Shown: positions 15,819 through 24,669 of the stretch, one piece after another
How the letters are laid out: every line of letters starts with the position of its first letter
Numbering within the stretch: the first letter of the stretch is position 1
Origin: Synergistaceae bacterium
GTDB lineage: Bacteria > Synergistota > Synergistia > Synergistales > Synergistaceae
Reading direction: 5' to 3'
Length of the DNA stretch: 51,163 nucleotides
Assembly: GCA_031269245.1 (NCBI GenBank)
Contig: JAISZL010000081.1
Coordinates: 1 to 51,163, forward strand
The notes under the pieces: model-generated
Seen by the model: only the letters and a program-made list of their open reading frames with translations
Database searches by the model: none
Told to the model about the DNA's origin: nothing
Translations under genes and position numbers: made by a program

Positions 15819-16685
15819 ATGAACCTCTTCGGAGGGAGATCCCTGGATTTCGGCGGGACGCTCGTGATGGGCATACTGAACGTCACCCGCGACTCGTTCT
15901 ATCGTGAGAGCAGGGCGTCCGGCCCGGGCGACGCCGTGAGCCGCGCCCTGCGGATGGCTGGTGACGGCGCGGACATCATAGACATCGGAGCGGAGTCAAC
16001 GCGCCCCGGCTCGGCCGGAGTCAGCGAGGAGGCCGAGATGGAGGCGCTCATCCCGGTCGTGGAGGCGGTGCGCCGCGAGCTGCGCCGTATGCCGATATCC
16101 GCCGACACGAGGAAGGCGTCTGTGGCCCGCGCGTCCATAGACGCGGGCGCCGACATCGTGAACGACGTATCCGCCTTGAGACTTCCGGATGAGGCGGAGG
16201 GGATGATGGAGACCGTGGCGTCGTCCGGCGCGGCATATATTTTGACGCACACCGCCGGAACCCCTGACGTCATGCAGGAGCTGGCCCGGTACTCGGACCT
16301 CCTGCCGGAGCTCATGGAGTTCTTCGAGTCGTCCGTGGCGAGGCTCGAGCGCGCCGGAGTCGAGCGCGGACGGATAATAATAGACCCCGGCCTGGGGTTC
16401 GGCAAGAGCGCGTCCGACAACCTCTCGATACTCGCCAACCTCGACGTCTTTTCCAAGCTTGACCTGCCGATATTGATCGGCGCGTCTAGAAAGGGCTTCA
16501 TAGGGACGGCGCAGGGGAAAGAGGCATTGGACTCGCCGTCGGAGCGGCTGGAGGGAACGCTCGCCGTGTCGGCCCTGTCCGTGCTTGGAGGTGCCGGCAT
16601 AGTCAGGGTTCATGATGTCAAGGCCAACAGGAGGGCCGTCGGCGTGGCGCTCGCCGTGAAAGCCGCGAGGGTGCGCGCGGCATGA
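15819..16685 (+). CDS. folP: dihydropteroate synthase
   Basis: A 288-residue TIM-barrel enzyme that joins p-aminobenzoate to the pterin pyrophosphate in folate synthesis. Motifs are MGILNVTRDSFYRESR, the signature DIIDIGAESTRPGS, ISADTRKASVA, INDVS-like VNDVSAL, DPGLGFGKSASDN and GASRKGFIG. The usual NVTPDSF reads NVTRDSF here. I chose the ATG at 15819 with CGGGGG upstream over a TTG at 15804 that directly abuts the lpdA stop. It overlaps folK by 4 bp. Folate made here feeds the tetrahydrofolate-dependent GcvT upstream. Confidence 0.95.
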   Translation: MNLFGGRSLDFGGTLVMGILNVTRDSFYRESRASGPGDAVSRALRMAGDGADIIDIGAESTRPGSAGVSEEAEMEALIPVVEAVRRELRRMPISADTRKASVARASIDAGADIVNDVSALRLPDEAEGMMETVASSGAAYILTHTAGTPDVMQELARYSDLLPELMEFFESSVARLERAGVERGRIIIDPGLGFGKSASDNLSILANLDVFSKLDLPILIGASRKGFIGTAQGKEALDSPSERLEGTLAVSALSVLGGAGIVRVHDVKANRRAVGVALAVKAARVRAA

Positions 16686-17167
16686 CCGAGTCGGCGCTTT
16701 CGCTCGGCTCGAACGTCGGGGACAGGCTCCGAAACATCAGGCGCGCGGTCGAACTGATCGCTCTTAGGGTCGGGGACGTGACGAGGAGGAGTTGCGTCTA
16801 CGAGACGCCCCCGTGGGGAGTAACGTCCCAGCCTGGGTTTTTGAACGCGTGCGTCCTGGTGGACACGGAGCTGCGCCCCGCGGAGCTTTTGAGCGAGCTT
16901 AAAAGGATAGAGTCCGAGGTGGGGCGGGTGCCGCGCGAGCGCTGGGGTCCCCGCGAGATAGACATAGACATACTGACCTGCGGCGGAGAACTGCTCTCCA
17001 GCGGCGAGCTCGAGATACCACACCCCAGGATGGCGGAGAGGGCGTTCGTCCTGGTCCCCCTGCGCGACGCGGCGCCCGGTTGGAGGCACCCGGAGAGCGG
17101 CCTGTCGATCGACGGAATGCTGAGAGGTGTGGACACAAGCGGTATCGCGCGCGTGGCGCGGTTGTAA
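16682..17167 (+). CDS. folK: 2-amino-4-hydroxy-6-hydroxymethyldihydropteridine diphosphokinase
   Basis: A 161-residue pyrophosphokinase that activates the pterin for FolP. The start SALSLGSNVGDRLRNI, then VYETPPWGVTSQPGFLNAC, the GPREIDIDIL metal-binding motif and IPHPRMAERAFVLVPL are diagnostic. The ATGA overlap with folP indicates a coupled pair. FolB and FolE are not in the window. Confidence 0.96.
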   Translation: MTESALSLGSNVGDRLRNIRRAVELIALRVGDVTRRSCVYETPPWGVTSQPGFLNACVLVDTELRPAELLSELKRIESEVGRVPRERWGPREIDIDILTCGGELLSSGELEIPHPRMAERAFVLVPLRDAAPGWRHPESGLSIDGMLRGVDTSGIARVARL

Positions 17168-17181
17168 TGGAATAAACGGTC

Positions 17182-19029
17182 ATGTGGAAAAATTACGCGC
17201 GCGGTGCGAAACGCGCCGCGCGAGAGGACTCCGCGGGATGCCCTCAATTTCTCCCCATATCGAGGGAGGATATGGACGCGCACGGGTGGGACGAGCTCGA
17301 TTTTCTGTGCGTCGTCGGCGACGCTTACGTCGATCACCCGTCCTTCGGCCACGCCATAGTGAGCCGCCTCATCGAGTCGATCGGTTACAGGGTCGGCATA
17401 GTCGCTCAGCCGGATTGGCGCGGCACGGAGGACTTCGCGCGAATGGGGCGCCCCCGCTTCGGCGCGTTCGTCTCCGCCGGAAACCTCGACTCCATGCTCT
17501 CCAACTACTCGGCCCCCGGCCGCAGGCGGAGGAGCGACGCGTACTCGCCGGGCGCCGCCGCGGGCCGCAGGCCGGATCGAGCCACTGTCGTGTACTGCAA
17601 CAGGATAAGGGAGCTGTGGGGCGGCGTGCCCCTCGTGATCGGCGGCATAGAGGCAAGTCTGCGGAGGCTTGCCCACTATGATTATTGGTCCGGCGAGGTG
17701 CGCAGGTCCATCCTGGCGGACAGCAGGGCCGACCTCCTGATATACGGCATGGCCGAGCCGCAGGTCGAGCGGATAGCGCGCCTCCTGTCGTCCGGCGTCA
17801 AGGCCGGCGAAATAAACGACGTCCCCGGAACCTGCTGGAAGACCCACGACGCGTGTTTGGCCCGCGACGGCGGTTCGGTGACGCTGCCGTCGTTCGAGGA
17901 CGTGAGGCGCGGCAAGGAGCTTTTCGCCGACGCGTACCGCATGTCCTCGAACGAGCTGAATTTCGCGAGCGGCAGAAGGGTGGTTCAGGATCAGGGCGCG
18001 TGGATCGTGGCGCAGAATCCTCCGCCCCCGCCGCTGCCTAGCCGGGAGCTGGACAAGATCTACTCGTTCCCGTACGCCAGGCGTCCCCATCCCGTGTACG
18101 GTGACGCGCCCGTTCCCGCGCTCGCCGAGGTCGAGTTCAGCATAACGAGCCACCGCGGCTGCTTCGGAGGGTGCGCGTTCTGCGCGATATCGTCTCATCA
18201 GGGGCGCGTCATTCAGCCGAGGGGCAAGGAGAGCATCGTGAGGGAGGCGTTTCTGCTGACGCGCCTGCCGGGCTTCAAGGGCTATATAAGCGACCTTGGC
18301 GGTCCTACCGCGAACTTCAGGGTCCCGTCGTGCGCGAAGAGCCTGACCGGCGGCGCGTGCGGGGACAAATCGTGCCTCTACCCCGGCGTCTGCCGCGCCA
18401 TGAGGCCGTCTCACGCGGAGTATCTGGATCTGCTGCGGAGCGTGGCGGCGCTCGACGGGGTCAAAAAGGTGTTCGTCCGCTCGGGTTTGAGGTACGACTA
18501 CATACTGGCCGCCCCCGACGGCATGGATTTTTTGAAGGAGCTCTGCGGGAATCACGTGAGCGGACAACTGAAGATAGCGCCCGAGCACGTCTCTGGCGCC
18601 GTGCTTGGGCGCATGAGGAAGCCCCCCGCCGAGACGACGGAGAGGTTTGTCCGCGCATACAGGGAGATCAACGCCAAGCTAGGGAAAAAACAGTTCCTCG
18701 TGCCCTACTTCATGTCATCCCACCCCGGCAGCGGTCTCAAGGAGTCGCTGGAGCTGGCGGAGTTCATGCGCGACGAGGGCCTGAGGCCCGAGCAGGCGCA
18801 GGAGTTCACCCCGACCCCCGGCACTCTGGCGACGTGCATGTACCACACTGGACTGGACCCCTTCACCGGCGAGCGCGTCCATGTCGCGCGCGGCGCAAAG
18901 GAGAGGGCGATGCAGAGGGCGATGCTCCAGTACTGGATGCCCGGCAACCGCAAGCTGGTTGAGGAGGCTCTCCGCATACTGAACCGGACGGACCTTATCG
19001 GAACGTCGAAAAAGTGCCTGATAAGATAA
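17182..19029 (+). CDS. YgiQ-family radical SAM protein
   Basis: A 615-residue protein of the YgiQ family. The N-terminal part (WDELDFLCVVGDAYVDHPSFGH and the IVAQPDWRG segment) resembles a B12-binding-like fold. The radical-SAM core has the cluster motif HRGCFGGCAFCAISSHQGR. Later segments QLKIAPEHVSG, YFMSSHPGSG and QEFTPTPGTLATCMYHTGLDP are typical. No reaction is established for the family to my knowledge. It starts 14 bp after folK and is probably the last gene of the gcv-fol transcript. The ribosome site is weak, so coupling to folK is likely. Confidence 0.92.
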   Translation: MWKNYARGAKRAAREDSAGCPQFLPISREDMDAHGWDELDFLCVVGDAYVDHPSFGHAIVSRLIESIGYRVGIVAQPDWRGTEDFARMGRPRFGAFVSAGNLDSMLSNYSAPGRRRRSDAYSPGAAAGRRPDRATVVYCNRIRELWGGVPLVIGGIEASLRRLAHYDYWSGEVRRSILADSRADLLIYGMAEPQVERIARLLSSGVKAGEINDVPGTCWKTHDACLARDGGSVTLPSFEDVRRGKELFADAYRMSSNELNFASGRRVVQDQGAWIVAQNPPPPPLPSRELDKIYSFPYARRPHPVYGDAPVPALAEVEFSITSHRGCFGGCAFCAISSHQGRVIQPRGKESIVREAFLLTRLPGFKGYISDLGGPTANFRVPSCAKSLTGGACGDKSCLYPGVCRAMRPSHAEYLDLLRSVAALDGVKKVFVRSGLRYDYILAAPDGMDFLKELCGNHVSGQLKIAPEHVSGAVLGRMRKPPAETTERFVRAYREINAKLGKKQFLVPYFMSSHPGSGLKESLELAEFMRDEGLRPEQAQEFTPTPGTLATCMYHTGLDPFTGERVHVARGAKERAMQRAMLQYWMPGNRKLVEEALRILNRTDLIGTSKKCLIR

Positions 19030-19171
19030 TAATCGATAAAAAATGCCTGAAAATGGCTAAGTTTCGTTGTAGTGATTAGTTTTCAAACACGCCCTAGCTT
19101 ATTATGGAATATCTCCTGAACGCCTAGACAACATGCGTTTAAGGGGGTAAAATTTTATTGTGTCGATTATG

Positions 19172-19289
19172 TTAAGGAAACGCTGATTAAATAGTAAAAA
19201 TGACGTCCAACTGTGGGAGAGGGGCAGGATCTGTTAGGGTTTAAATCTTTACCCTTTAGGCATCTAACAATAAATCGGCCTTTCCTTAA
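19172..19289 (+). repeat. dispersed repeat, complete copy with terminal inverted repeats
   Basis: 118 bp. The left end is TTAAGGAAACGCTGATTAAA and the right end, read in reverse complement, is TTAAGGAAAGGCCGATTTA: nine identical outer bases, then partial matches. The interior block TTTAAATCTTTACCCTTTAG plus GCATCTAACAATAAATC recurs at 14312, 22894 and 36035. With no coding capacity and short inverted ends it looks like a MITE-type non-autonomous element, or a transcribed intergenic repeat. It lies between ygiQ and ompH. Confidence 0.65.
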
Positions 19290-19349
19290 TAAAGACGCAA
19301 TATTGTTGTGAGGCATATTTGCGTTTAGTTTTTTCAAGGGGGAGATATT

Positions 19350-19784
19350 TTGTTTTTAAAGAAAGTGGGAACGGGTGTCGTTCTGACGGCCTTATTGTTG
19401 AATTTGGCTGCGGTATCTCTTCAAGCCGCGCAGGACAAGATAGGGTTCATAGACACGCAGCGGGTTTTGATGTCGCATCCGAAATACGAAGCATCGCAAA
19501 AACAACTCGACTCATTCGTCAAGAAAAAAACGGAAGAGGCGAGGACCGCGGCGGAGAAGGAGCAGTCCCCGGACAAGAGGATGGAGATCATAGGCGCGGC
19601 ACGGCGAGAGAGCGGGGAAGAGGAGATGAGGGTGATGAACCCCATCACCAGCGAGATCAACAAGGTCATAGAACGCGTGGCGAAGGCCAAGGGGGTTACC
19701 GTCGTCTTGAACAGGGTCCTGATTTACTTCGGCGGTGTGGATATAACTGAGGATGTCGTCAAGGGCGTCAAAGAGCTGAAATAG
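19350..19784 (+). CDS. OmpH/Skp-family periplasmic chaperone, copy 1
   Basis: A 144-residue secreted protein. Residues 1-28 form a signal peptide (VVLTALLLNLAAVSLQA|A). The mature part begins KIGFIDTQRVLMSHPKYEAS, the usual OmpH/Skp strand-plus-helix start, continues as a charged helix (residues 50-90), and ends with VTVVLNRVLIYFGGVDITED. These chaperones hold unfolded outer-membrane proteins in the periplasm, which argues for a diderm cell. The start codon is TTG with AAGGGGGA upstream. A diverged paralogue follows 140 bp later. Confidence 0.88.
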   Translation: MFLKKVGTGVVLTALLLNLAAVSLQAAQDKIGFIDTQRVLMSHPKYEASQKQLDSFVKKKTEEARTAAEKEQSPDKRMEIIGAARRESGEEEMRVMNPITSEINKVIERVAKAKGVTVVLNRVLIYFGGVDITEDVVKGVKELK

Positions 19785-19924
19785 CGCGCGGCTGAAGAGG
19801 GCGTTTCTGGCGCTGGGTGCCGGTTTTCTTGAAATGAGCGGAGTGGGGCGCTGTGTGTAAAATTAAATGCTGGTGAGATATCACGCCGGCGGGTCAGGGA
19901 ATTCTTGAAGGAGGTTTTGGAAGT

Positions 19925-20377
19925 ATGCGCTCGATGAAGAAATCCGGAGGCATCGTATGCATCGCTCTAGTTTTGGGTCTGCTGGTTTGCGGGGTTGCCG
20001 TTGCCGCTGACGAGGAGAGGGTCGGGGGGATCGATCCGCAGAAGCTCTTGTTTCAGCACCCCAAATACGAGCAGACGATGAAGCAGATAAGCAATATCGC
20101 GGACCAGAAGCAGAGCGAGGCGAAGACCGCGATCGACAAGGAGACCGACAACAACAAAAAAGCCGAGATATTCCAAAGTATGCGCAGGGTGGTGGCGGAG
20201 GAGGAACAAAAACTCATGAGACCGATCTTCAACGACATCGACAACGCGATCAGGACCGTGGCCATCGCGAAAAAGATCACGGTCGTGGTGGACAAGGCGG
20301 CTCTTTTTTACGGAGGCATCGACATCACCGACGACGTGGTGCAGGAACTCAGGAAGAAGAACGCGAGCGGCGGGTAA
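19925..20377 (+). CDS. OmpH/Skp-family periplasmic chaperone, copy 2
   Basis: 150 residues: a signal peptide (cleavage near GVAVAA|DE, residue 28), then RVGGIDPQKLLFQHPKYEQT, a charged helix and the C-terminal ITVVVDKAALFYGGIDITDD. It is clearly a paralogue of the gene just upstream, sharing the HPKYE and GG(V/I)DIT motifs and the same layout. AAGGAGGTTTTGGAAGT precedes the ATG, a strong ribosome site. The two may form mixed trimers. A hairpin terminator follows at 20444-20472. Confidence 0.9.
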   Translation: MRSMKKSGGIVCIALVLGLLVCGVAVAADEERVGGIDPQKLLFQHPKYEQTMKQISNIADQKQSEAKTAIDKETDNNKKAEIFQSMRRVVAEEEQKLMRPIFNDIDNAIRTVAIAKKITVVVDKAALFYGGIDITDDVVQELRKKNASGG

Positions 20378-20443
20378 TCGAGGTTTTTTCGCGGCCTCCG
20401 CGGGTTATGGTGATGCGGCATATTGCGTATTGACTGATTTCCA

Positions 20444-20472
20444 AACCTCGACTTTCCAATCGGGGTTTTTTT
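20444..20472 (+). terminator. intrinsic terminator after the ompH pair
   Basis: The stem AACCTCGA (20444-20451) pairs with TCGGGGTT (20460-20467) with one G-U pair, and is followed by a run of seven T. It separates the ompH genes from the adenosine-specific kinase gene. Confidence 0.75.
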
Positions 20473-20536
20473 GTGCTAGGATGGTGGCGATTCGCGATGA
20501 GCGGCAAATATCGTATTTCATGGAGGTGCGCGCTGG

Positions 20537-21031
20537 ATGTCTGATTTGAAGTTGAGTTATGAGGCCGTGGAAATCCCTGAGGGGTGCAACGTCATCGTCG
20601 GGCAGAGTCATTTTATAAAGACTGTGGAGGACATATTCGAGGCTCTCGTCACGTCGTCGCCCTCGCTGCTCTTCGGCATCGCGTTCTGCGAGGCGTCGAT
20701 AGAGTGCCTCGTGAGGCGCGACGGCAACGACCAGGAGCTGGTGTCGTGCGCGGTGAGGAACGCGCTTAAGATAGGCGCCGGGCACTCCTTCGTGGTGGTC
20801 ATAAAGAACGGCTACCCAATCAACGTCCTCGGGCGCGTCAAGGCCGTTCAGGAGGTGTGCGGGATCTTCGCGGCCACCGCTAACCCGCTCCAAGTCATAG
20901 TCGCGGAGAGCGGCCAGGGCAGAGGGATCATAGGCGTCATAGACGGCGGCTCGCCGGTTGGCGTCGAGGACGAATCTGGCGAGAAGTGGAGGAAGAACCT
21001 GCTCCGCGAGGTGATAGGCTACAAGAGATAG
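20537..21031 (+). CDS. adenosine-specific kinase family protein (PF04008 type)
   Basis: A 164-residue cytosolic protein. It matches my memory of the small family called adenosine-specific kinase, best known from archaea: GIAFCEAS (near residue 50), [58 protein letters not shown] and [14 protein letters not shown]. The structure-based role, phosphorylation of adenosine, has weak support even for archaeal members. GGAGGTG lies 8 bases before the ATG. It is 38 bp upstream of the RNase J gene and probably cotranscribed with it. Confidence 0.85.
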   Translation: MSDLKLSYEAVEIPEGCNVIVGQSHFIKTVEDIFEALVTSSPSLLFGIAFCEASIECLVRRDGNDQELVSCAVRNALKIGAGHSFVVVIKNGYPINVLGRVKAVQEVCGIFAATANPLQVIVAESGQGRGIIGVIDGGSPVGVEDESGEKWRKNLLREVIGYKR

Positions 21032-21069
21032 GCGGCGGCAATTAAAAAAAAGGGGGATGGTCGCTTAAT

Positions 21070-22908
21070 ATGACGACAACCAGAAGAGGGCGGACCGTGA
21101 GGGCTCCGCACGCCGGTGCTAAAAAAACCGGTTTGAGAATAATCCCGCTCGGGGGTCTGGGTGAGATAGGCAAGAATATAACCGTGATAGAGTACGGCCA
21201 AGACATCATCGTTATCGACTGCGGGCTTAAATTCCCGGAGGAGGAGATGCTGGGCATAGACTTCGTGATACCCGACGTTCAGTATCTGATCGACAACAAG
21301 GAGAGGATAAGGGGGCTGTTCCTCACCCACGGGCACGAGGACCACATAGGGGCGATACCGCTTGTCCTGCCGCGCATCGACGTGCCCATATACGGCTCGC
21401 CTCTGTCGATGGCGTTGGTTGAGAACAAGATGCTCGACGCCCGCTCGATGTACAAGCCGACGTACAACAGCGTGCAGGCGGGGCAGGTCGTGCAGGCCGG
21501 GTGCTTCTCGGTCGGGTTCATAAGGGTCGCCCACTCCATACCCGACAGCTTCGCGATATACGTTCGGACACCGGTGGGGATCATACTGCACAGCGGCGAC
21601 TTCAAACTCGACATGACGCCAATAAGCGGGGACGAGACCGATCTGGCGGCTCTGGCTGAGCTGGGCAGGGAGGGGGTGACGCTTCTGCTGTCGGACTCCA
21701 CCAACAGCGAGCGCCCCGGGTTCACCCCGTCGGAGTCGGTCGTCGGGAGGACTTTCGAGGAAATTTTCCGCCACCATAAGGACCGCAGGATCGTGATAGC
21801 CGCGTTCGCCAGCAATCTGTACAGGGCGGCTCAGGTGTTCGCCACGGCGGCCCGCTTCAACAGGAAGGTCGTGCTCGTGGGCCGCAGCATGATCTCCTAC
21901 GCGGAGCTCGCGAAAAAACTGGGGTACATAGACATCCCCGACGACCTCGTCATAACGTCCGCGGACGCCGACCGTCTGTCTCCGAACCGCACAGTCGTGC
22001 TCACCACGGGCAGCCAGGGGGAGCCGTTCTCGGGCCTGGTCCTGATGAGCAAGGGGGAGCACAAGCAGATAAGGCTCGGCGACAAGGACTTGGTGGTGAT
22101 CTCCGCCACTCCGATACCGGGCAACGAAAAACTCGTTAGCAACACCGTCAACAGGCTCTTTGCCTGCGGTTGCGAGGTCATCTACGATCGAGGCAGCGCC
22201 ATTCACGCGTCCGGTCACGCTTCGAGGGAGGAGCAGAAGATAATCTTCAGCCTGGTCAAGCCGAAGTACTTCGCCCCCGTCCACGGGGAGTGCCGCCACC
22301 TCGTGCGCCACGCGCAGCTCGCCAGGGAGATGGGGGTTCCGGCTAAGAACATATTCGTCATGCAGAACGGAGACGTCCTGGAGTTCGACAACGGGCGCGT
22401 GTCGGTCGGGGCCAAGGTCAACTCCGGGGCCATACTGGTGGACGGGGTGATGCTCGGCGAGTTCGAGGGGAGCCTCCTGAGGGAGCGCAAGGAGCTCTCC
22501 GAGAGCGGGATCATAGCCATATCCCTCGCGTTGAACGATGAGTTCAGGCTGCTGGCCGAGCCTCAGATAGACAGCCGGGGCAGCATATACGGGCTGGACA
22601 GGGAGCACATGCGCCCTGACGTGGAGCTTGCCGTGGAGCGCGCGCTGGAGAGCGTTCGCTCGGGCGCTGTCGAGAGCGCGTCGCTGCAGAGCGAGATAAG
22701 GAGGCGGATACGCGATGCGCTGGGCCGCAATTTCCGCGCGTATCCGGGGATAATCCCGCTCATAAGTTTCATCGGCGCGGCGCGCGGCGATGAGCACTTC
22801 CCTGACCAGGCGAAGAAGCGGGGCAGGCCGAGGGGCTCCAGGGGCGCCAAAAACACCAGGAATTTGGGAAAAACGAAGGCGGACCAGGGACGCGGAAGCG
22901 CTGATTAA
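21070..22908 (+). CDS. rnj: ribonuclease J
   Basis: A 612-residue metallo-beta-lactamase/beta-CASP ribonuclease used in mRNA decay and RNA maturation. The zinc site is HGHEDH (residues 87-92), with further ligands in ILHSGDFKLD and the HASGHASREEQK and PKYFAPVHGECRHL segments. IIPLGGLGEIGKN starts the fold. Residues 575-612 form an extra basic tail (KKRGRPRGSRGAK...), possibly RNA-binding. The last residues GSAD and the stop codon (GGAAGCGCTGATTAA) coincide with the left end of a dispersed repeat copy. RNase J instead of RNase E as the main mRNA nuclease is common outside Proteobacteria. Confidence 0.95.
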   Translation: MTTTRRGRTVRAPHAGAKKTGLRIIPLGGLGEIGKNITVIEYGQDIIVIDCGLKFPEEEMLGIDFVIPDVQYLIDNKERIRGLFLTHGHEDHIGAIPLVLPRIDVPIYGSPLSMALVENKMLDARSMYKPTYNSVQAGQVVQAGCFSVGFIRVAHSIPDSFAIYVRTPVGIILHSGDFKLDMTPISGDETDLAALAELGREGVTLLLSDSTNSERPGFTPSESVVGRTFEEIFRHHKDRRIVIAAFASNLYRAAQVFATAARFNRKVVLVGRSMISYAELAKKLGYIDIPDDLVITSADADRLSPNRTVVLTTGSQGEPFSGLVLMSKGEHKQIRLGDKDLVVISATPIPGNEKLVSNTVNRLFACGCEVIYDRGSAIHASGHASREEQKIIFSLVKPKYFAPVHGECRHLVRHAQLAREMGVPAKNIFVMQNGDVLEFDNGRVSVGAKVNSGAILVDGVMLGEFEGSLLRERKELSESGIIAISLALNDEFRLLAEPQIDSRGSIYGLDREHMRPDVELAVERALESVRSGAVESASLQSEIRRRIRDALGRNFRAYPGIIPLISFIGAARGDEHFPDQAKKRGRPRGSRGAKNTRNLGKTKADQGRGSAD

Positions 22909-22985
22909 ATGATCGATAACAACATGTAAGCATCTTGGACCGCTGGTTGCGGAGGGGTTTGAACCCTTACCCTGTTTCCCTAAAT
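22894..22985 (+). repeat. dispersed repeat overlapping the rnj stop codon
   Basis: The left end GGAAGCGCTGATTAAAT matches the start of the copies at 19172 and 36035. The interior GGGTTTGAACCCTTACCC matches their internal block. The first 15 bases are the last five codons of rnj, including the stop. Confidence 0.55.
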
Positions 22986-23031
22986 GGCGTGATGGCACCA
23001 GTATGACTACTCTTGCAGAGGGTGACTAACC

Positions 23032-24669
23032 GTGTCTATTCAGGATGTATTGAAGCTGCTAGGCGGCGTGGCGCTGCTCATATACGGGATAAAGACCATG
23101 GGGGACGCGATACAGGACCTCGTTGGCGACAACATGCGCCGGTTGTTGGCGTTTCTCACGGGGAACAGGTTCAAGGGCGTCATGGTGGGGGCGCTTGTCA
23201 CAGTGATAATCCAAAGCAGCAGCGCAACCACGGTCATGGTGGTCAGCTTTGTCCACGCCGGGCTCATGAACCTTGCGCAGGCGTTCGGCGTGGTAATGGG
23301 CGCCAATATCGGGACGACCATAACAGCCCAGCTGATCGCCTTCAACATTCAGGAGTACTCGGTGATAGCCGCCATAGCGGGCGCGCTTCTGGCGATATTC
23401 GGGAAGAGCTCCAGGCAGAGACAGGCCGGGGCCGGGCTTGTCGGCTTCTCTCTCCTATTCATAGGCATGGACATGATGCAGCACGCCATGCTTTTTCTCC
23501 GGGACAGCCAGCACCTGTTCGAGAAGGTCAACCACTATCCCTGGCTGGGCCTCATGATGGGCGCGGGGGTGACCATGCTCGTCCAGGCCAGCTCCGCGAC
23601 GGTCGGGCTCACGATGGTCATGGCCTCTCAGGGGCTCCTGTCCCTGGACACGTCCATCGCGATCATCCTGGGCGACAACATAGGCACCACCATCACGGCC
23701 GTGCTGGCGTCCATCGGCGGCAACAGGGCGGCCAAGCAGGCCGCCGCGGCCCACGTCATGTTCAACATCATTGGGGCCGTGATAATGATGGTCTTCCTGC
23801 GCCAATTCGCCGCCATGGTCTCCTTCACCTCTTCTGATGCGGCGAGACGGGTCGCCAACTCGCACAGCATGTTCAACATAATGAACACGATGATTTTTTT
23901 GCCATTCGTGGCGCCGTACACGGCCATGATAAGGAGGATCCTGCCGGACGGCAGGGGCGCGGTCACGTCCATGGCGACGCGGGGCGCGCGGTTCCTGGAC
24001 CCGAATCTGATCGAGGTCTCCCCGGCCGCGGCCGTTGACGCGATTCGAAAGGAGATGGTCAGGCTCGGCGAGATAGCCCTTGGGATGCTGAAGGACTGCC
24101 ACAGGATAATACTGGAGAGGGACAGCAAGGCCATTCAGGACGTTTTTTTGACTGAAAAGACCATAAACCACCTGACGCACGAGATCGTCAAGTACGCGAC
24201 GGAGGTGGGGCAGAACGTGCACTCCGACGACCTGTCGGTGCTGCTGAATTCTTGCGTGAGCGGCGTCAGTGATTTGGAGCGCATAGGAGATCACGGGGAG
24301 AACCTGGTCGAGATGGCTCAGACGTTGCACGAGAAGAAGCATAAATTCTCGAACAAGGCCATGGGCGAGTGCAGGGAGATGTTCGACCTCGTGATAGAGG
24401 CGGTGGAGAAGAGCGTCAAGGCGATAGAGACCGAAAACCCGACGATGGCGGACGAGGTTCTGGCGCTCGAGCCGAAGATAGATCAGATGGAGCGAGTGCT
24501 CCGCGCCCGCCACATAGAGCGGCTCAACAGCGGGAAGTGCCAGCCGGACGTGGGGGTGGCCTTCATCGACGTGCTGAGCAATCTCGAGCGTGTGGGCGAC
24601 CACGCCCACAACATAGCTTATATCGTAAAGGACATAAATAAGATTCATACCAAGCAGGCGGTGAAATGA
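23032..24669 (+). CDS. Na+/phosphate cotransporter with C-terminal PhoU domain
   Basis: A 545-residue membrane protein of the NptA/PNaS family. Two inverted-repeat cores carry the QSSSATT (residues 61-67) and QASSATVGL (from residue 185) signatures, each followed by a GxNIGTT motif. Eight or so membrane segments fill residues 5-300. Residues 345-540 form a helical PhoU-like domain with the two repeats RIGDHGENLVEMA and RVGDHAHNIAYIV. It imports phosphate with sodium and may be self-regulated by the PhoU part. The GTG start lies behind GAGGG. The stop touches uppP (TGAATG). Confidence 0.93.
   Translation: MSIQDVLKLLGGVALLIYGIKTMGDAIQDLVGDNMRRLLAFLTGNRFKGVMVGALVTVIIQSSSATTVMVVSFVHAGLMNLAQAFGVVMGANIGTTITAQLIAFNIQEYSVIAAIAGALLAIFGKSSRQRQAGAGLVGFSLLFIGMDMMQHAMLFLRDSQHLFEKVNHYPWLGLMMGAGVTMLVQASSATVGLTMVMASQGLLSLDTSIAIILGDNIGTTITAVLASIGGNRAAKQAAAAHVMFNIIGAVIMMVFLRQFAAMVSFTSSDAARRVANSHSMFNIMNTMIFLPFVAPYTAMIRRILPDGRGAVTSMATRGARFLDPNLIEVSPAAAVDAIRKEMVRLGEIALGMLKDCHRIILERDSKAIQDVFLTEKTINHLTHEIVKYATEVGQNVHSDDLSVLLNSCVSGVSDLERIGDHGENLVEMAQTLHEKKHKFSNKAMGECREMFDLVIEAVEKSVKAIETENPTMADEVLALEPKIDQMERVLRARHIERLNSGKCQPDVGVAFIDVLSNLERVGDHAHNIAYIVKDINKIHTKQAVK

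Noticed and set aside
16798-22998. Long minus-strand frames opposite ygiQ (16798-18588) and rnj (21019-22998)
   Set aside because: Same antisense shadow effect; the plus-strand genes have unmistakable motifs and ribosome sites.
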